This document shows, piece after piece, positions 24,349-31,564 of a stretch of 38,793 nucleotides of DNA (positions within the stretch are counted from its first letter, which is position 1; every line of letters starts with the position of its first letter). Under the pieces are notes generated by a model that was not told where the DNA came from, ran no database searches, and saw nothing but the letters and a program-made list of their open reading frames with translations. A program made the translations under genes and the position numbers. Source of the DNA: Nonomuraea turkmeniaca (lineage in GTDB: Bacteria; Actinomycetota; Actinomycetes; Streptosporangiales; Streptosporangiaceae); the NCBI RefSeq assembly GCF_005889735.1, contig NZ_VCKY01000091.1, positions 1-38,793 on the forward strand, in the 5' to 3' direction.

Positions 24349-25500
24349 ATGTCAGACAAGACCACCATCGGCGTGGGCATGGTCGGCTACGCGTTCATGG
24401 GCCGCGTCCATTCCCAGGCGTGGCGGAGCGTGGGGGCCTTCTTCGACCTGCCGCTGACACCGCGCATGGCGGTGCTGGCCGGCAGGTCGAAGGAGCGTAC
24501 CGAGGCGGCCGCCGCGCAGATGGGCTGGGACGCCGTCGAGACGGACTGGAGAGAGCTGGTCAAGCGCGACGACGTGCAGATCGTCGACATCTGCACGCCC
24601 GGTGACTCGCACGCCGAGATCGCCATCGCCGCCCTGGAGGCCGGCAAACATGTGATCTGTGAGAAGCCGCTGGCCAACACCGTCGCCGAGGCCGAGGCCA
24701 TGGTTCGGGCCGCGGCGACGGCATCGGGCAAGAGCATGGTGGCCTTCAACTACCGGCGCGTCCCAGCCGTGGCTCTGGCCAGGCGTTTCGTGGAGGAGGG
24801 CCGGCTCGGCGAGATCCGGCACGTGCGGGCTCAATACCTGCAGGACTGGATCGTCGACCCGGAGTTCCCGCTGGTGTGGCGGTTGCAGAAGGACAAGGCG
24901 GGCGCCGGGGCGCTCGGGGACATCGGCTCGCACATCGTGGACGCGGCCGAGTTCATCACCGGGCAGCACGTCGCCGGTGTGTCCGGGCTGACGGAGACCT
25001 TCATCAAGGAACGTCCGCTGGCGGGCGAGTCGGCCGGCCTGGGCGCCTCCCGTACCGAGCAGACGGGTGAGGTCACCGTCGACGACGCCGCCTTGTTCAT
25101 CGGCCGGATGTCGGGCGGGGCACTGGCCTCGTTCGAGGCCACACGGTTCGCCACCGGCCGCAAGAACGCCATGCGCATCGAGATCAACGGCCAGCTCGGC
25201 AGCCTGGCGTTCGACTTCGAGGCCATGAACGAGCTGTGGCTCAGCTCCGGTGGCGGCGGCTTCGAGCGGATCCTCGTCACCGAGCCCGATCACCCGTACG
25301 TGGGCGCCTGGTGGCCACCCGGGCACGGGCTCGGCTACGAGCACACCTTCACCCACGAGATCAAGGACTTCCTGGAAGCGCTCGCCACCGGAACCGACCC
25401 GTCGCCGACCTTCGCGGACGGGCTGCGGGTGCAGCGGGTCCTGGAGGCGGTCGAGCGCAGCGCGGCTGACGGCAGCCGCTACACGAACGTGGAGGATTGA
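24349..25500 (+). CDS. Gfo/Idh/MocA family sugar dehydrogenase
   Basis: 383 aa. The N-terminal Rossmann fold has GVGMVGYAFMGRVHSQAW (residues 8-25), DICTPGDSHAEIAIAALEAGKHVICEKPLANT with the conserved EKP lysine, and FNYRRVPAVALARRFVEEGRLG. The C-terminal beta-sheet domain includes YLQDWIVDPEFPLVWRLQKDKAGAGALGDIGSHIVD, where the Asp and His are the usual catalytic pair. This YLQDW/WRLQK subfamily resembles levoglucosan and glycoside dehydrogenases as I recall them. It should oxidise the imported sugar, often at C3, with NAD(P)+. GGGGG lies just before the ATG, 12 bp after the binding-protein stop. Confidence 0.92.
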   Translation: MSDKTTIGVGMVGYAFMGRVHSQAWRSVGAFFDLPLTPRMAVLAGRSKERTEAAAAQMGWDAVETDWRELVKRDDVQIVDICTPGDSHAEIAIAALEAGKHVICEKPLANTVAEAEAMVRAAATASGKSMVAFNYRRVPAVALARRFVEEGRLGEIRHVRAQYLQDWIVDPEFPLVWRLQKDKAGAGALGDIGSHIVDAAEFITGQHVAGVSGLTETFIKERPLAGESAGLGASRTEQTGEVTVDDAALFIGRMSGGALASFEATRFATGRKNAMRIEINGQLGSLAFDFEAMNELWLSSGGGGFERILVTEPDHPYVGAWWPPGHGLGYEHTFTHEIKDFLEALATGTDPSPTFADGLRVQRVLEAVERSAADGSRYTNVED

Positions 25501-25503
25501 CCG

Positions 25504-26508
25504 ATGCGACCAGTCACACTGTTCACCGGGCAGTGGGCCGACCTGCCGTTCGAGGAGGTGTGCCGGCTGGCGGCCGAATGGGGCTACGACGGCCTCGAGA
25601 TCGCCTGCTCGGGCGACCACTTCGACGTGGCCCAGGCCATGGCGGACCCGTCGTACGTGGAGCAGAAGCACGCCCAGCTCGACAAGCACGGCCTCAAGGT
25701 GTGGACGATCTCCAACCACCTTGTCGGCCAGGCGGTCTGCGACCACCCGATCGACGAGCGCCACAAGACCATCCTGCCCGCCCGCATCTGGGGTGACGGC
25801 GAGCCCGAAGGCGTGCGGCAGCGTGCCGCCGAGGAGATGAAGGACACCGCGCGGGCCGCGTCGCTGCTGGGCGTGAACACGGTGGTGGGCTTCACCGGCT
25901 CGTCCATCTGGCACACGGTCGCGATGTTCCCGCCGGTGTCCGCCTCGGCGATCGACGCCGGCTACCAGGACTTCGCCGACCGCTGGAACCCCATCCTGGA
26001 CGTCTTCGACGAGGTCGGCGTGCGCTTCGCGCACGAGGTCCACCCGAGTGAGATCGCCTACGACTACTACACGACGGTGCGGACGCTGGAGGCCGTCGGC
26101 CACCGGCCGGCGTTCGGGCTCAACTGGGACCCGTCGCACATGGTCTGGCAGGACCTGGACCCGGTGGGCTTCATCCTGGACTTCAAGGACCGCATCTACC
26201 ACGTGGACTGCAAGGATACGCGCATGCGCGTGGGCGACGGCCGGCGCGGCCGCCTGTCCTCACACATGCCCTGGGCCGACATGCGCCGCGGCTGGGACTT
26301 CGTCTCGACCGGGCGCGGCGACGTGCCGTGGGAGGACTGCTTCCGCGCCCTGAACTCGATCGGGTACGAAGGCCCGATCTCGATCGAGTGGGAGGACGCG
26401 GGCATGGACCGGCTGGACGGGGCCAAGGAGGCGCTGGGCTACATCCGCAAGCTCAACTCCATCACCCCGCCCGCCACGGCCTTCGACGCCGCTTTCTCGA
26501 CGACGTAG
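25504..26508 (+). CDS. Sugar phosphate isomerase/epimerase family protein (AP-endonuclease 2 TIM barrel)
   Basis: 334 aa TIM barrel. Metal ligands are likely in VRFAHEVHPSEIAYD (Glu), GLNWDPSHMVWQ (Asp/His), IYHVDCKDT and the final PISIEWEDAG (Glu). The start region (PFEEVCRLAAEWGYDGLEIAC) is typical of the IolE/IolI/xylose-isomerase-like superfamily. Paired with a Gfo/Idh/MocA dehydrogenase it would act on a keto-sugar, by isomerisation, epimerisation, dehydration or glycoside elimination. Which one cannot be told. GGAGG lies eight bases before the ATG; the gene starts 3 bp after the preceding stop. It is the last gene of the operon. Confidence 0.92.
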   Translation: MRPVTLFTGQWADLPFEEVCRLAAEWGYDGLEIACSGDHFDVAQAMADPSYVEQKHAQLDKHGLKVWTISNHLVGQAVCDHPIDERHKTILPARIWGDGEPEGVRQRAAEEMKDTARAASLLGVNTVVGFTGSSIWHTVAMFPPVSASAIDAGYQDFADRWNPILDVFDEVGVRFAHEVHPSEIAYDYYTTVRTLEAVGHRPAFGLNWDPSHMVWQDLDPVGFILDFKDRIYHVDCKDTRMRVGDGRRGRLSSHMPWADMRRGWDFVSTGRGDVPWEDCFRALNSIGYEGPISIEWEDAGMDRLDGAKEALGYIRKLNSITPPATAFDAAFSTT

Positions 26509-26522
26509 GGGCCGAACCCATA

Positions 26523-26565
26523 GGACGGCGCCGGAACGCTTGGTCTTCGCGTCCGGCGCCGTTCC
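26523..26565. terminator. Bidirectional terminator between convergent genes
   Basis: ACGGCGCCGGA (26525-26535) pairs perfectly with TCCGGCGCCGT (26552-26562); a bulged A followed by CGC/GCG extends the stem inward. It sits 14 nt after the isomerase stop and about 32 nt after the stop of the convergent repeat-protein gene, so it can serve both. Confidence 0.7.
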
Positions 26566-26596
26566 GTGGAAACCGTACTCGCGGTCACTACAGGGA

Positions 26597-26977
26597 CTAC
26601 CCGTAGAGCTCCATGAGCTGGATCCATCTCTGCATCTGGGGGCCGCGCCTCTCCAGCTTCTGCCACTTGATCGTCCACTGCTTGTCGGGCTGCAGCAGGA
26701 CCATGTTCTTCTCAGGCTGCAGCAGGACCATCTTCCTCTCGGGCTGCAGCAGGACCACCCTCTTCTCGGGCTGCAGCAGGACCACCCTCTTCTCGGGCTG
26801 CTGCGTGACCGCCCAGACGTAATTGGCCGTGGACGCGTCATCGGTGTCCCAGTCCTTGAGCACGACGGCCTGGTTGCCGGCCGCGGCCGGCGTGGCCGTC
26901 GCCGCCAGGGCCGAGCCGCTGAACAGGGTCATGGCCCCGAAAGCGGCCGCGGCGAGCACAGGTGCGAAGCGGTGCAT
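26597..26977 (-). CDS. Small secreted protein with five 9-residue tandem repeats
   Basis: 126 aa. A clear Sec signal (MHRFAPVLAAAAFGAMTLFS, cleavage near Ala25) is followed by a short linker with the acidic patch KDWDTDD. Five 9-residue repeats occupy residues 60-104: QPEKRVVLL twice, then QPERKMVLL, QPEKNMVLL and the diverged QPDKQWTIK. A basic, Trp/Gln-rich tail (WQKLERRGPQMQRW) ends the protein. AGAGGAAGG precedes the ATG at 26977. The alternating charged/hydrophobic repeats suggest stacked beta strands or an amphipathic surface. There are no cysteines in the mature part. I do not recognise the family. It stands alone, convergent with the sugar operon. Confidence 0.82.
   Translation of the reverse strand: MHRFAPVLAAAAFGAMTLFSGSALAATATPAAAGNQAVVLKDWDTDDASTANYVWAVTQQPEKRVVLLQPEKRVVLLQPERKMVLLQPEKNMVLLQPDKQWTIKWQKLERRGPQMQRWIQLMELYG
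26666..26800 (-). repeat. Five in-frame 27-bp tandem repeats in the secreted protein gene
   Basis: The 135 bp consist of five 27-bp units; two units encode identical residues and two differ at a few codons, while the fifth is diverged. Unit core on the minus strand is CTGCTGCAGCCCGAG. There are no spacers, so this is coding expansion by slippage or recombination rather than CRISPR. Confidence 0.9.
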
Positions 26978-27064
26978 ATGCCTTCCTCTCTGTAAAGGTG
27001 CTGCTACTACCTGTAGCAGAGCAGGAAGGCACATTCCGGTTCCCTCGCCGGTCGTTTCCCCAGG

Positions 27065-28153
27065 TCAGTCCATGAGTACGATCTGGCGGAGCACCTCGCC
27101 GGCCCGCAGGGCCTCGACCGCGTCGTTCAGGTCCGCGAGGCGGATGCGGGCGCTGATCATCGATTCGAGGTCCAGCTGGCCGGCCTTGTAGAGCTTGGCG
27201 AAGTACGGGAAGTCGTGCCGCACGTCCGCCTCGCCGTACAGGCTGGACAGCAGGTTCTTGCCCTCGAACAGCAGGCTGAACGCGGAGATCGACACCATGT
27301 CGTCCATCGCGCCCGCGCCGACCACGATGACGTCGCCGCCCTGCCGGGTGACCTGCCACGCGCTCTGGATGGTGGCCGACTTGCCGACCACCTCGAAGCC
27401 GTAGTCGAAGCCGGAGCCGCCGGTGAGCTCGTTGAGCGCGTCCGGCACGCCCTCGGGCGTGACCGCGTGCGTCGCACCTACCTTCTTGGCCAGCTCGTGC
27501 TTGGACTCCAGCGGGTCCACCGCGAGGATCATCCTGGCTCCGGAGACGCGGGCGCCCTGGATGACCGACAGGCCCACGCCGCCGCAGCCGATCACCGCGA
27601 CCGTGGATCCCGGGCGTACCCTCGCGGTGTTGAGCGCGGCGCCCACGCCGGTCGTGATGCCGCAGCCGATCAGGGCCGCCGCCTCCCACGACACGTCCGG
27701 GTCGATCTTGATCGCGCCCTGCCAGGGCACGACGATCTCCTCGGCCCACGTGCCGCAGCCCGCCATCCCGAACGCCGTCGTCTCGTCGCCCCCGAAGCGG
27801 AAGTTGCCCTTGGTGAAGCCCTCGATCACGTACTTCATGCACAGGTACGGCTGCCCGCCCAGGCACAGGTCGCACTCCTGGCAGGCCGGCCGCCAGTTGA
27901 TCACCACGTGGTCGCCGGGCTGCAGCGAGGTGACGTGCTCGCCCACCTCGACGACCTCGCCCGACCCTTCGTGGCCGGGGACGAGCGGGACGGGCTGCGG
28001 TAGCACGCCCGACATGGCCGACAGGTCCGAGTGGCAGACGCCGGTAGCCTTGATCCGCACCCGTACGTCCGTCGGCCCCACCGGGGCCAGCGTGACGTCG
28101 TCGCGGATCTCGAGCTTGTCGTTGCCTACGGCGTGCAGGATCGCGGCGCGCAT
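27065..28153 (-). CDS. Zinc-dependent alcohol dehydrogenase (class III-like / NDMA-dependent type)
   Basis: 362 aa MDR enzyme. Catalytic zinc ligands are in GVCHSD and PGHEGSGEVVEVG plus a later Cys (LIGCGITTGVGAA). The structural zinc loop ACQECDLCLGGQPYLC has four cysteines. The NAD site reads VAVIGCGGVGLSVIQGARVSGA, followed by AVDP with an acidic residue choosing NAD(H). The family includes mycothiol-dependent formaldehyde and NDMA-dependent alcohol dehydrogenases of actinobacteria, whose cofactor stays bound. GGAGGAGG lies before the ATG. It is 41 bp downstream of the ferredoxin on the same strand, so an operon is likely. Confidence 0.92.
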   Translation of the reverse strand: MRAAILHAVGNDKLEIRDDVTLAPVGPTDVRVRIKATGVCHSDLSAMSGVLPQPVPLVPGHEGSGEVVEVGEHVTSLQPGDHVVINWRPACQECDLCLGGQPYLCMKYVIEGFTKGNFRFGGDETTAFGMAGCGTWAEEIVVPWQGAIKIDPDVSWEAAALIGCGITTGVGAALNTARVRPGSTVAVIGCGGVGLSVIQGARVSGARMILAVDPLESKHELAKKVGATHAVTPEGVPDALNELTGGSGFDYGFEVVGKSATIQSAWQVTRQGGDVIVVGAGAMDDMVSISAFSLLFEGKNLLSSLYGEADVRHDFPYFAKLYKAGQLDLESMISARIRLADLNDAVEALRAGEVLRQIVLMD

Positions 28154-28194
28154 GGGGGTTCCTCCTCCGGCTCGGAAGGCTAGTCCTCGAGGGT

Positions 28195-28386
28195 CTATTC
28201 CTCGATGGAAAGGGCTGCTTTAGGACAGGACCGCACCGCGTGCCGGACGCGGTCCTGCAGTTCAAGGGGTGGCTCAGGGAGAAGAATGTGCAGTTGGTCG
28301 TCGTCGTCCACGTCGAACACTTCGGGTGCGAGGCCCATGCATACTGCGTTGGCCTCACAGACCAGCTCGTCCACCTTCACTTTCAT
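28195..28386 (-). CDS. 3Fe-4S ferredoxin
   Basis: 63 aa, MKVKVDELVCEANAVCMGLA... with Cys10, Cys16 and Cys54 (SCPKAA). The Cys that would make a 4Fe-4S cluster is missing (CEANAVC), giving the 3Fe-4S type that usually serves cytochrome P450s or dehydrogenases in actinomycetes. No P450 is in the window; the alcohol dehydrogenase 41 bp downstream is the likely partner (inference). The ATG at 28386 has only a weak ribosome site. A better GGAGG lies about 50 bp further up next to an in-frame GTG, which would add about 15 residues not expected in the family. Confidence 0.9.
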   Translation of the reverse strand: MKVKVDELVCEANAVCMGLAPEVFDVDDDDQLHILLPEPPLELQDRVRHAVRSCPKAALSIEE

Positions 28387-28550
28387 CTGAGTTGTGGCGC
28401 TGAGATCCGGTCCTTCGGACCGGGGGAACGCCACCCTCCTTTCGAAAACTCTATGGAAAGCATCGATCACACTCGGTAACGCTCTTGCGACAGGAGAGCG
28501 TCGTGGCGATCCGCCGCCCTGCCGCCAAGCGGCGCGGCCTGCCCTCGGTC

Positions 28551-28992
28551 GTGCGGCTCCGACTTCAGTCCCCCTGCCCAGGCTAACGCCGTGGCAGCAG
28601 CGGTGCAGATGTGCGATCAGGCGGCTACGGTCGTCTCCCGCCTGGCTTGGCGGGAGCGCGCCTTCGCCGTGGTGGAGCCGCGCCGGCAGGCGCCCCAACC
28701 TGCGGTGCGCGAGCCGGTCAACGGCTTCCTCGGGGTGGACCAAGGGGTGGCGAACCTGGCTGTCACCAACGATGGCGCGGTGCTGCCCGGGCCGATCCAC
28801 GGCACGGCCGGGATCGCCTTCCTCCGCACCGGGTGTGGCCTCGCTGGGCACGCCGATCGCATCGCGGCCCGCAACATCGCCGTACGCGGCGTTGCGGGCC
28901 GGGCTGCTGTCAACCAGTCGCACGCTACCGGCCTCCCTTCAGCCAGACGGGACCGTGAGAGCAAAGCACTGGCTTCAATCGGTGGTGGTTGA
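28551..28992 (+). pseudogene. tnpB: Degenerate IS200/IS605-type tnpB (RNA-guided nuclease/transposase) remnant
   Basis: Three TnpB-like pieces lie in order. First is an N-terminal helix, RLRLQS (frame of 28551) shifting into AQANAVAAAVQMCDQAATVV (frame of 28591). Second is the first RuvC motif FLGVDQGVANLAVTNDG with its catalytic Asp. Third is the end of the zinc ribbon with the last RuvC Asp, CGLAGHADRIAARNIAVRG. The frame ends QSHATGLPSAR...ALASIGGG, like many actinomycete TnpBs. The central RuvC Glu region and the first zinc Cys pair are missing, and the length (about 145 codons against about 370-400) shows large deletions. A 7-bp hairpin (28479-28501) lies upstream. Its 3' end overlaps the PPOX gene stop. 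The 160 bp before it (28387-28550) hold no other gene. Confidence 0.7.
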
Positions 28993-29418
28993 CGTCAGCC
29001 TCCTGTGGTCCCATGAGACCACTTTGGTGCGCTCGACGACGTACGCAACCCGCTTGCGCCCGGTCTGCTCCACGTACGGGCTGAGCAGCTCGTCCGGCAC
29101 CCCCGGAGTCATCCTGCGGGCGACCATCATCCCGACGGCCATGACGCCGTCCCGGTCGGCGATCGGCTCGGCCTTGCCGTACACCAGGACGCCGCGCAGC
29201 TGGTCGTAGTCGTCACCTGCCTCGATCAGGCAGCTCACCCGGGGATCGCGGGCCAGGTTGCGGGCCTTCTGCGCCTTCGTGTAGGTCCAGAAGGCGATCC
29301 GTCCGGCGTCCAGGCCGTAGAACATCGTGACCAGATGCGGGGTGCCGTCCGGGTTGATGGTGGCCAGTTGCAGCTTGCGTGAGCTTTCCAGGAAGGCGGC
29401 GACGTCGTCGTCCGACAT
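28975..29418 (-). CDS. PPOX-class (F420/FMN-dependent) oxidoreductase, split-barrel fold
   Basis: 147 aa. MSDDDVAAFLESSRKLQLAT, GTPHLVTMFYGLDAGRIAFWTYTKAQKARNLARDPRVSCLIEAG and YDQLRGVLVYGKAEPI are the strands of the pyridoxamine-5'-phosphate-oxidase-like barrel. VVSWDHRRL is the typical end of F420-binding members. It probably reduces a small molecule with F420H2. The start ATG 29418 gives the family N-terminus; GTG 29442 is in frame. The last six residues (TSTTTD) and the stop lie within the tnpB remnant, so the native 3' end may have been replaced. Confidence 0.87.
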   Translation of the reverse strand: MSDDDVAAFLESSRKLQLATINPDGTPHLVTMFYGLDAGRIAFWTYTKAQKARNLARDPRVSCLIEAGDDYDQLRGVLVYGKAEPIADRDGVMAVGMMVARRMTPGVPDELLSPYVEQTGRKRVAYVVERTKVVSWDHRRLTSTTTD

Positions 29419-29521
29419 CGCGATGCGGGCGCGCTGGTTCACGTGCCAAGTAGAACAGGTTCCAGAAGAGGGCTGCAAGGGTTGCCTGGAATGTTGTTCG
29501 GTTCGGCTAGGGTGCAGTCCT

Positions 29522-30160
29522 ATGACGATGCCGGCAGAGCTGCTCTATGCAGCGAAACATGCCAAGGGGTTCATGCCGGTCAACGAAGGGCTGGCCCTGT
29601 TCGCGGCGGCCTGCCACTACGGCAAGCTCGGGCCCATCTGCGAGATCGGCACCTACTGCGGCAAGTCCGCGATCTACCTCGGCGCGGCCGCCAGGCAGGC
29701 CGGGTCCGTGGTCGTGACCGTGGACCACCACCGCGGCTCGGAGGAGATCCAGCCCGGGTGGGCGCACCACGATCCGACGCTGATGGACATCCGGTTCGGG
29801 AAGATGGACTCGCTGCCGACCTTCCGCGGCACGATCGCCGCGGCGGGACTCGAGGACGAGGTGATCGCCATCGTCGGCAGGTCGGAAAGGGTGGCCGGGC
29901 TCTGGAACACGCCGCTGGGCATGCTGTTCATCGACGGCGGCCACTCCGAGGAGCCGGTCACCCGCGACTACGAGGGTTGGGCGCCGCACGTCATGGCGGG
30001 CGGGGCGCTGGTCTTCCACGACGTCTACCCGGACCCGGCCGACGGCGGACAGGCGCCGTACCGGGTCTACCTGCGGGCGCTGGAGTCAGGCACATTCAAG
30101 GAGGTCCAGGTGGAGGGCTCGTTGCGCGTCCTCGAACGTGTCAAACCAGGCGCCATTTAG
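29522..30160 (+). CDS. Class I SAM-dependent methyltransferase (Methyltransf_24 type)
   Basis: 212 aa. The SAM motif I is ICEIGTYCGKSAIYLGAAARQ (about residues 39-60), followed by VVVTVDHHRGSEE (acidic/His end of strand 2). LGMLFIDGGHSEEPVTRDYEGWAPHVMAGGALVFHDVYPD is the CmcI/O-methyltransferase-like metal/catalytic region. The family methylates hydroxyls of sugars, antibiotics or catechols; the acceptor here is unknown. A TAGGGT hexamer eight bases before the ATG and no ribosome site suggest a leaderless or nearly leaderless mRNA. It stands alone. Confidence 0.87.
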   Translation: MTMPAELLYAAKHAKGFMPVNEGLALFAAACHYGKLGPICEIGTYCGKSAIYLGAAARQAGSVVVTVDHHRGSEEIQPGWAHHDPTLMDIRFGKMDSLPTFRGTIAAAGLEDEVIAIVGRSERVAGLWNTPLGMLFIDGGHSEEPVTRDYEGWAPHVMAGGALVFHDVYPDPADGGQAPYRVYLRALESGTFKEVQVEGSLRVLERVKPGAI

Positions 30161-30371
30161 CGGACAAGCCCAGACGTATGCGCTGCCGCTGCTCACAGCT
30201 TGCACCACGGAGCCGGTCACCATGGGCTCGCGTAACGGTGGGCGACTTGTGAAGGGTCAGAGGCCGTTTCCTGGAGGGCCCTGCTCATGGTCGCGCTCGC
30301 ACGGGGCTCCGCTGGTCACGCAAGCTGCCGCTCTCCGCCCCAGGCTCGCCGCTCCGCCAGCCGAAGTGCGG

Positions 30372-30449
30372 CGGGTGGCTGGCCATGGCAGCGCGTAAAG
30401 GATGGGCTCTAAATCGGGTGGCCGGCCACGGCAGCGCGTAAAAGATGGG
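30372..30449. repeat. Two 35-bp direct repeats in the intergenic region
   Basis: Copies at 30372-30406 and 30415-30449 (both containing GGCAGCGCGTAAA) match at 32 of 35 positions and are separated by 8 bp. The second copy ends 2 bp before the stop of the DUF1702 gene on the minus strand. The rest of the 290-bp gap (30161-30371) holds no gene that I can support. Confidence 0.75.
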
Positions 30450-30451
30450 AT

Positions 30452-31384
30452 TCAGCTCCGGCGGCGGCGGGTCCAGGAGTGGCGGGTTTGGGACTGCCAG
30501 CCGCGGAAGTCCTCGTGCGTACGTGCCTCGTGCCCGAGAGCGATGAGCGCCCGATCGGTCCAGGCGGCCGCCTCCTCCGGTTCGGCCCCCGCCAGGATCG
30601 GCACGGCCTGCGCCGTGTGATCCGGCAACATCCCCGACCGCAGCCGGGCGGACGCGGCGAACGCGCACCCCTGCGCCAGATGGGCGCGGAACCCGTCGGC
30701 CCCCGCGTGCTCGGTCAGCCACCACAGCTCGTCGGCCTCGGCGCCACCCGTGTACGCGGCCGCGAACCCGACCCCGCTCCACAGGTCGGCCCGCCGTCCC
30801 GCGGGAAAGCCCCCGACCTTGGCCGCGACGTCGTCGGGCGAGGCGCAGTCGTGGTACCAGAGCAGCCGCCCCAGCCCCTGGTCGAACACCGCGCAGTGGG
30901 CCCTGGTGAGCAGGTCCGGCATGGTGCGCTCGCCGATCATGCGATCGGCCCTGGCCAGGCTCCACTGGAAGCCGAACCCGTCCACCGCCAGCCAGCGCAG
31001 CAGCGGGTGAGCCTGGCGTGCGCCCCGCATGGGACGCAGGCGCACCATCGCGTACCCGCGGCCGGCGCCGAGGTAGGCGGCGTGCCGATGGTGCTGGGCG
31101 GGGCCGGCAAGTAGCTCGTGAAGGCGCCGGCCCCGGGTCAAAGTGAGCAGGTCGAGCACGGTGCAGGCGGCGGCCGCCCCTTCGTAGCCGAAGGGCCGCT
31201 GCTCGGCCGGGATCTCCTCGACCTTCTCCACTTCTCTCGACATCGCCGCGTTGAAGCCGAAAATGTAGGACTTTTCGGCTTTTGCGAAGACTGCCCGAGA
31301 AGCTCCATGTCTGAGCCGGAACCTGCGCCGGCCCAGATCACACTCCAGTGGATCCTTGATCAGGAACCTCCGCAGCCCCTTCAC
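30452..31384 (-). CDS. DUF1702 family protein
   Basis: 310 aa. The blocks FGFNAAM, RPFGYEGAAAACTVLDLL, HAAYLGAGRGYAMVRL, HPLLRWLAVDGFGFQWSLARADR, YHDCASPDDVAAKVGGFPAGRRADLWSGVGFAAAYTGGA and HLAQGCAFAASARLRSG are those of DUF1702. These proteins occur beside enediyne, polyketide and terpenoid clusters and their activity is unknown. Soluble, no signal peptide. The start is uncertain: GTG 31384 begins VKGLRRFL as in relatives; GTG 31477, behind a TAGCTT -10-like element, would add 31 residues. It lies 180 bp downstream of the GT4/methyltransferase/toroid operon on the same strand and may belong to it. Confidence 0.82.
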   Translation of the reverse strand: MKGLRRFLIKDPLECDLGRRRFRLRHGASRAVFAKAEKSYIFGFNAAMSREVEKVEEIPAEQRPFGYEGAAAACTVLDLLTLTRGRRLHELLAGPAQHHRHAAYLGAGRGYAMVRLRPMRGARQAHPLLRWLAVDGFGFQWSLARADRMIGERTMPDLLTRAHCAVFDQGLGRLLWYHDCASPDDVAAKVGGFPAGRRADLWSGVGFAAAYTGGAEADELWWLTEHAGADGFRAHLAQGCAFAASARLRSGMLPDHTAQAVPILAGAEPEEAAAWTDRALIALGHEARTHEDFRGWQSQTRHSWTRRRRS

Positions 31385-31564
31385 CGGGTTCAGTGTCGGC
31401 TCGGTCCCCGCCTGGTCCAAGAACGATGTTGTGCCCGTGTCGCCCACGCTTCCCCCGAAGACGCATCGTACGGCCACTACGAAGCTAGTGACCCGTTGCG
31501 CCCGTCATCGGCGACGCACCGGATTTCGCGGGCAAAGAACCGGCAAAAGCCCTTGCGGCGCCGG

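Noticed and set aside
26666..26800. CRISPR-like repeat array
   Set aside because: Units are 27 bp, contiguous and in frame in a secreted protein; no spacers and no cas genes.
28407..28423. Hairpin CCGGTCC-TTC-GGACCGG as a terminator or riboswitch piece
   Set aside because: Short, in the leader of the ferredoxin gene, with no T-run and no recognisable riboswitch core; too little to call.
28387..28923. Long N-terminal extension of the ferredoxin frame
   Set aside because: It runs antisense through the tnpB remnant; the 63-residue form from 28386 is the standard ferredoxin length.
30452..31477. Enediyne/polyketide biosynthetic cluster suggested by DUF1702
   Set aside because: No polyketide synthase, cyclase or other cluster enzymes are in the window; DUF1702 alone is not enough.
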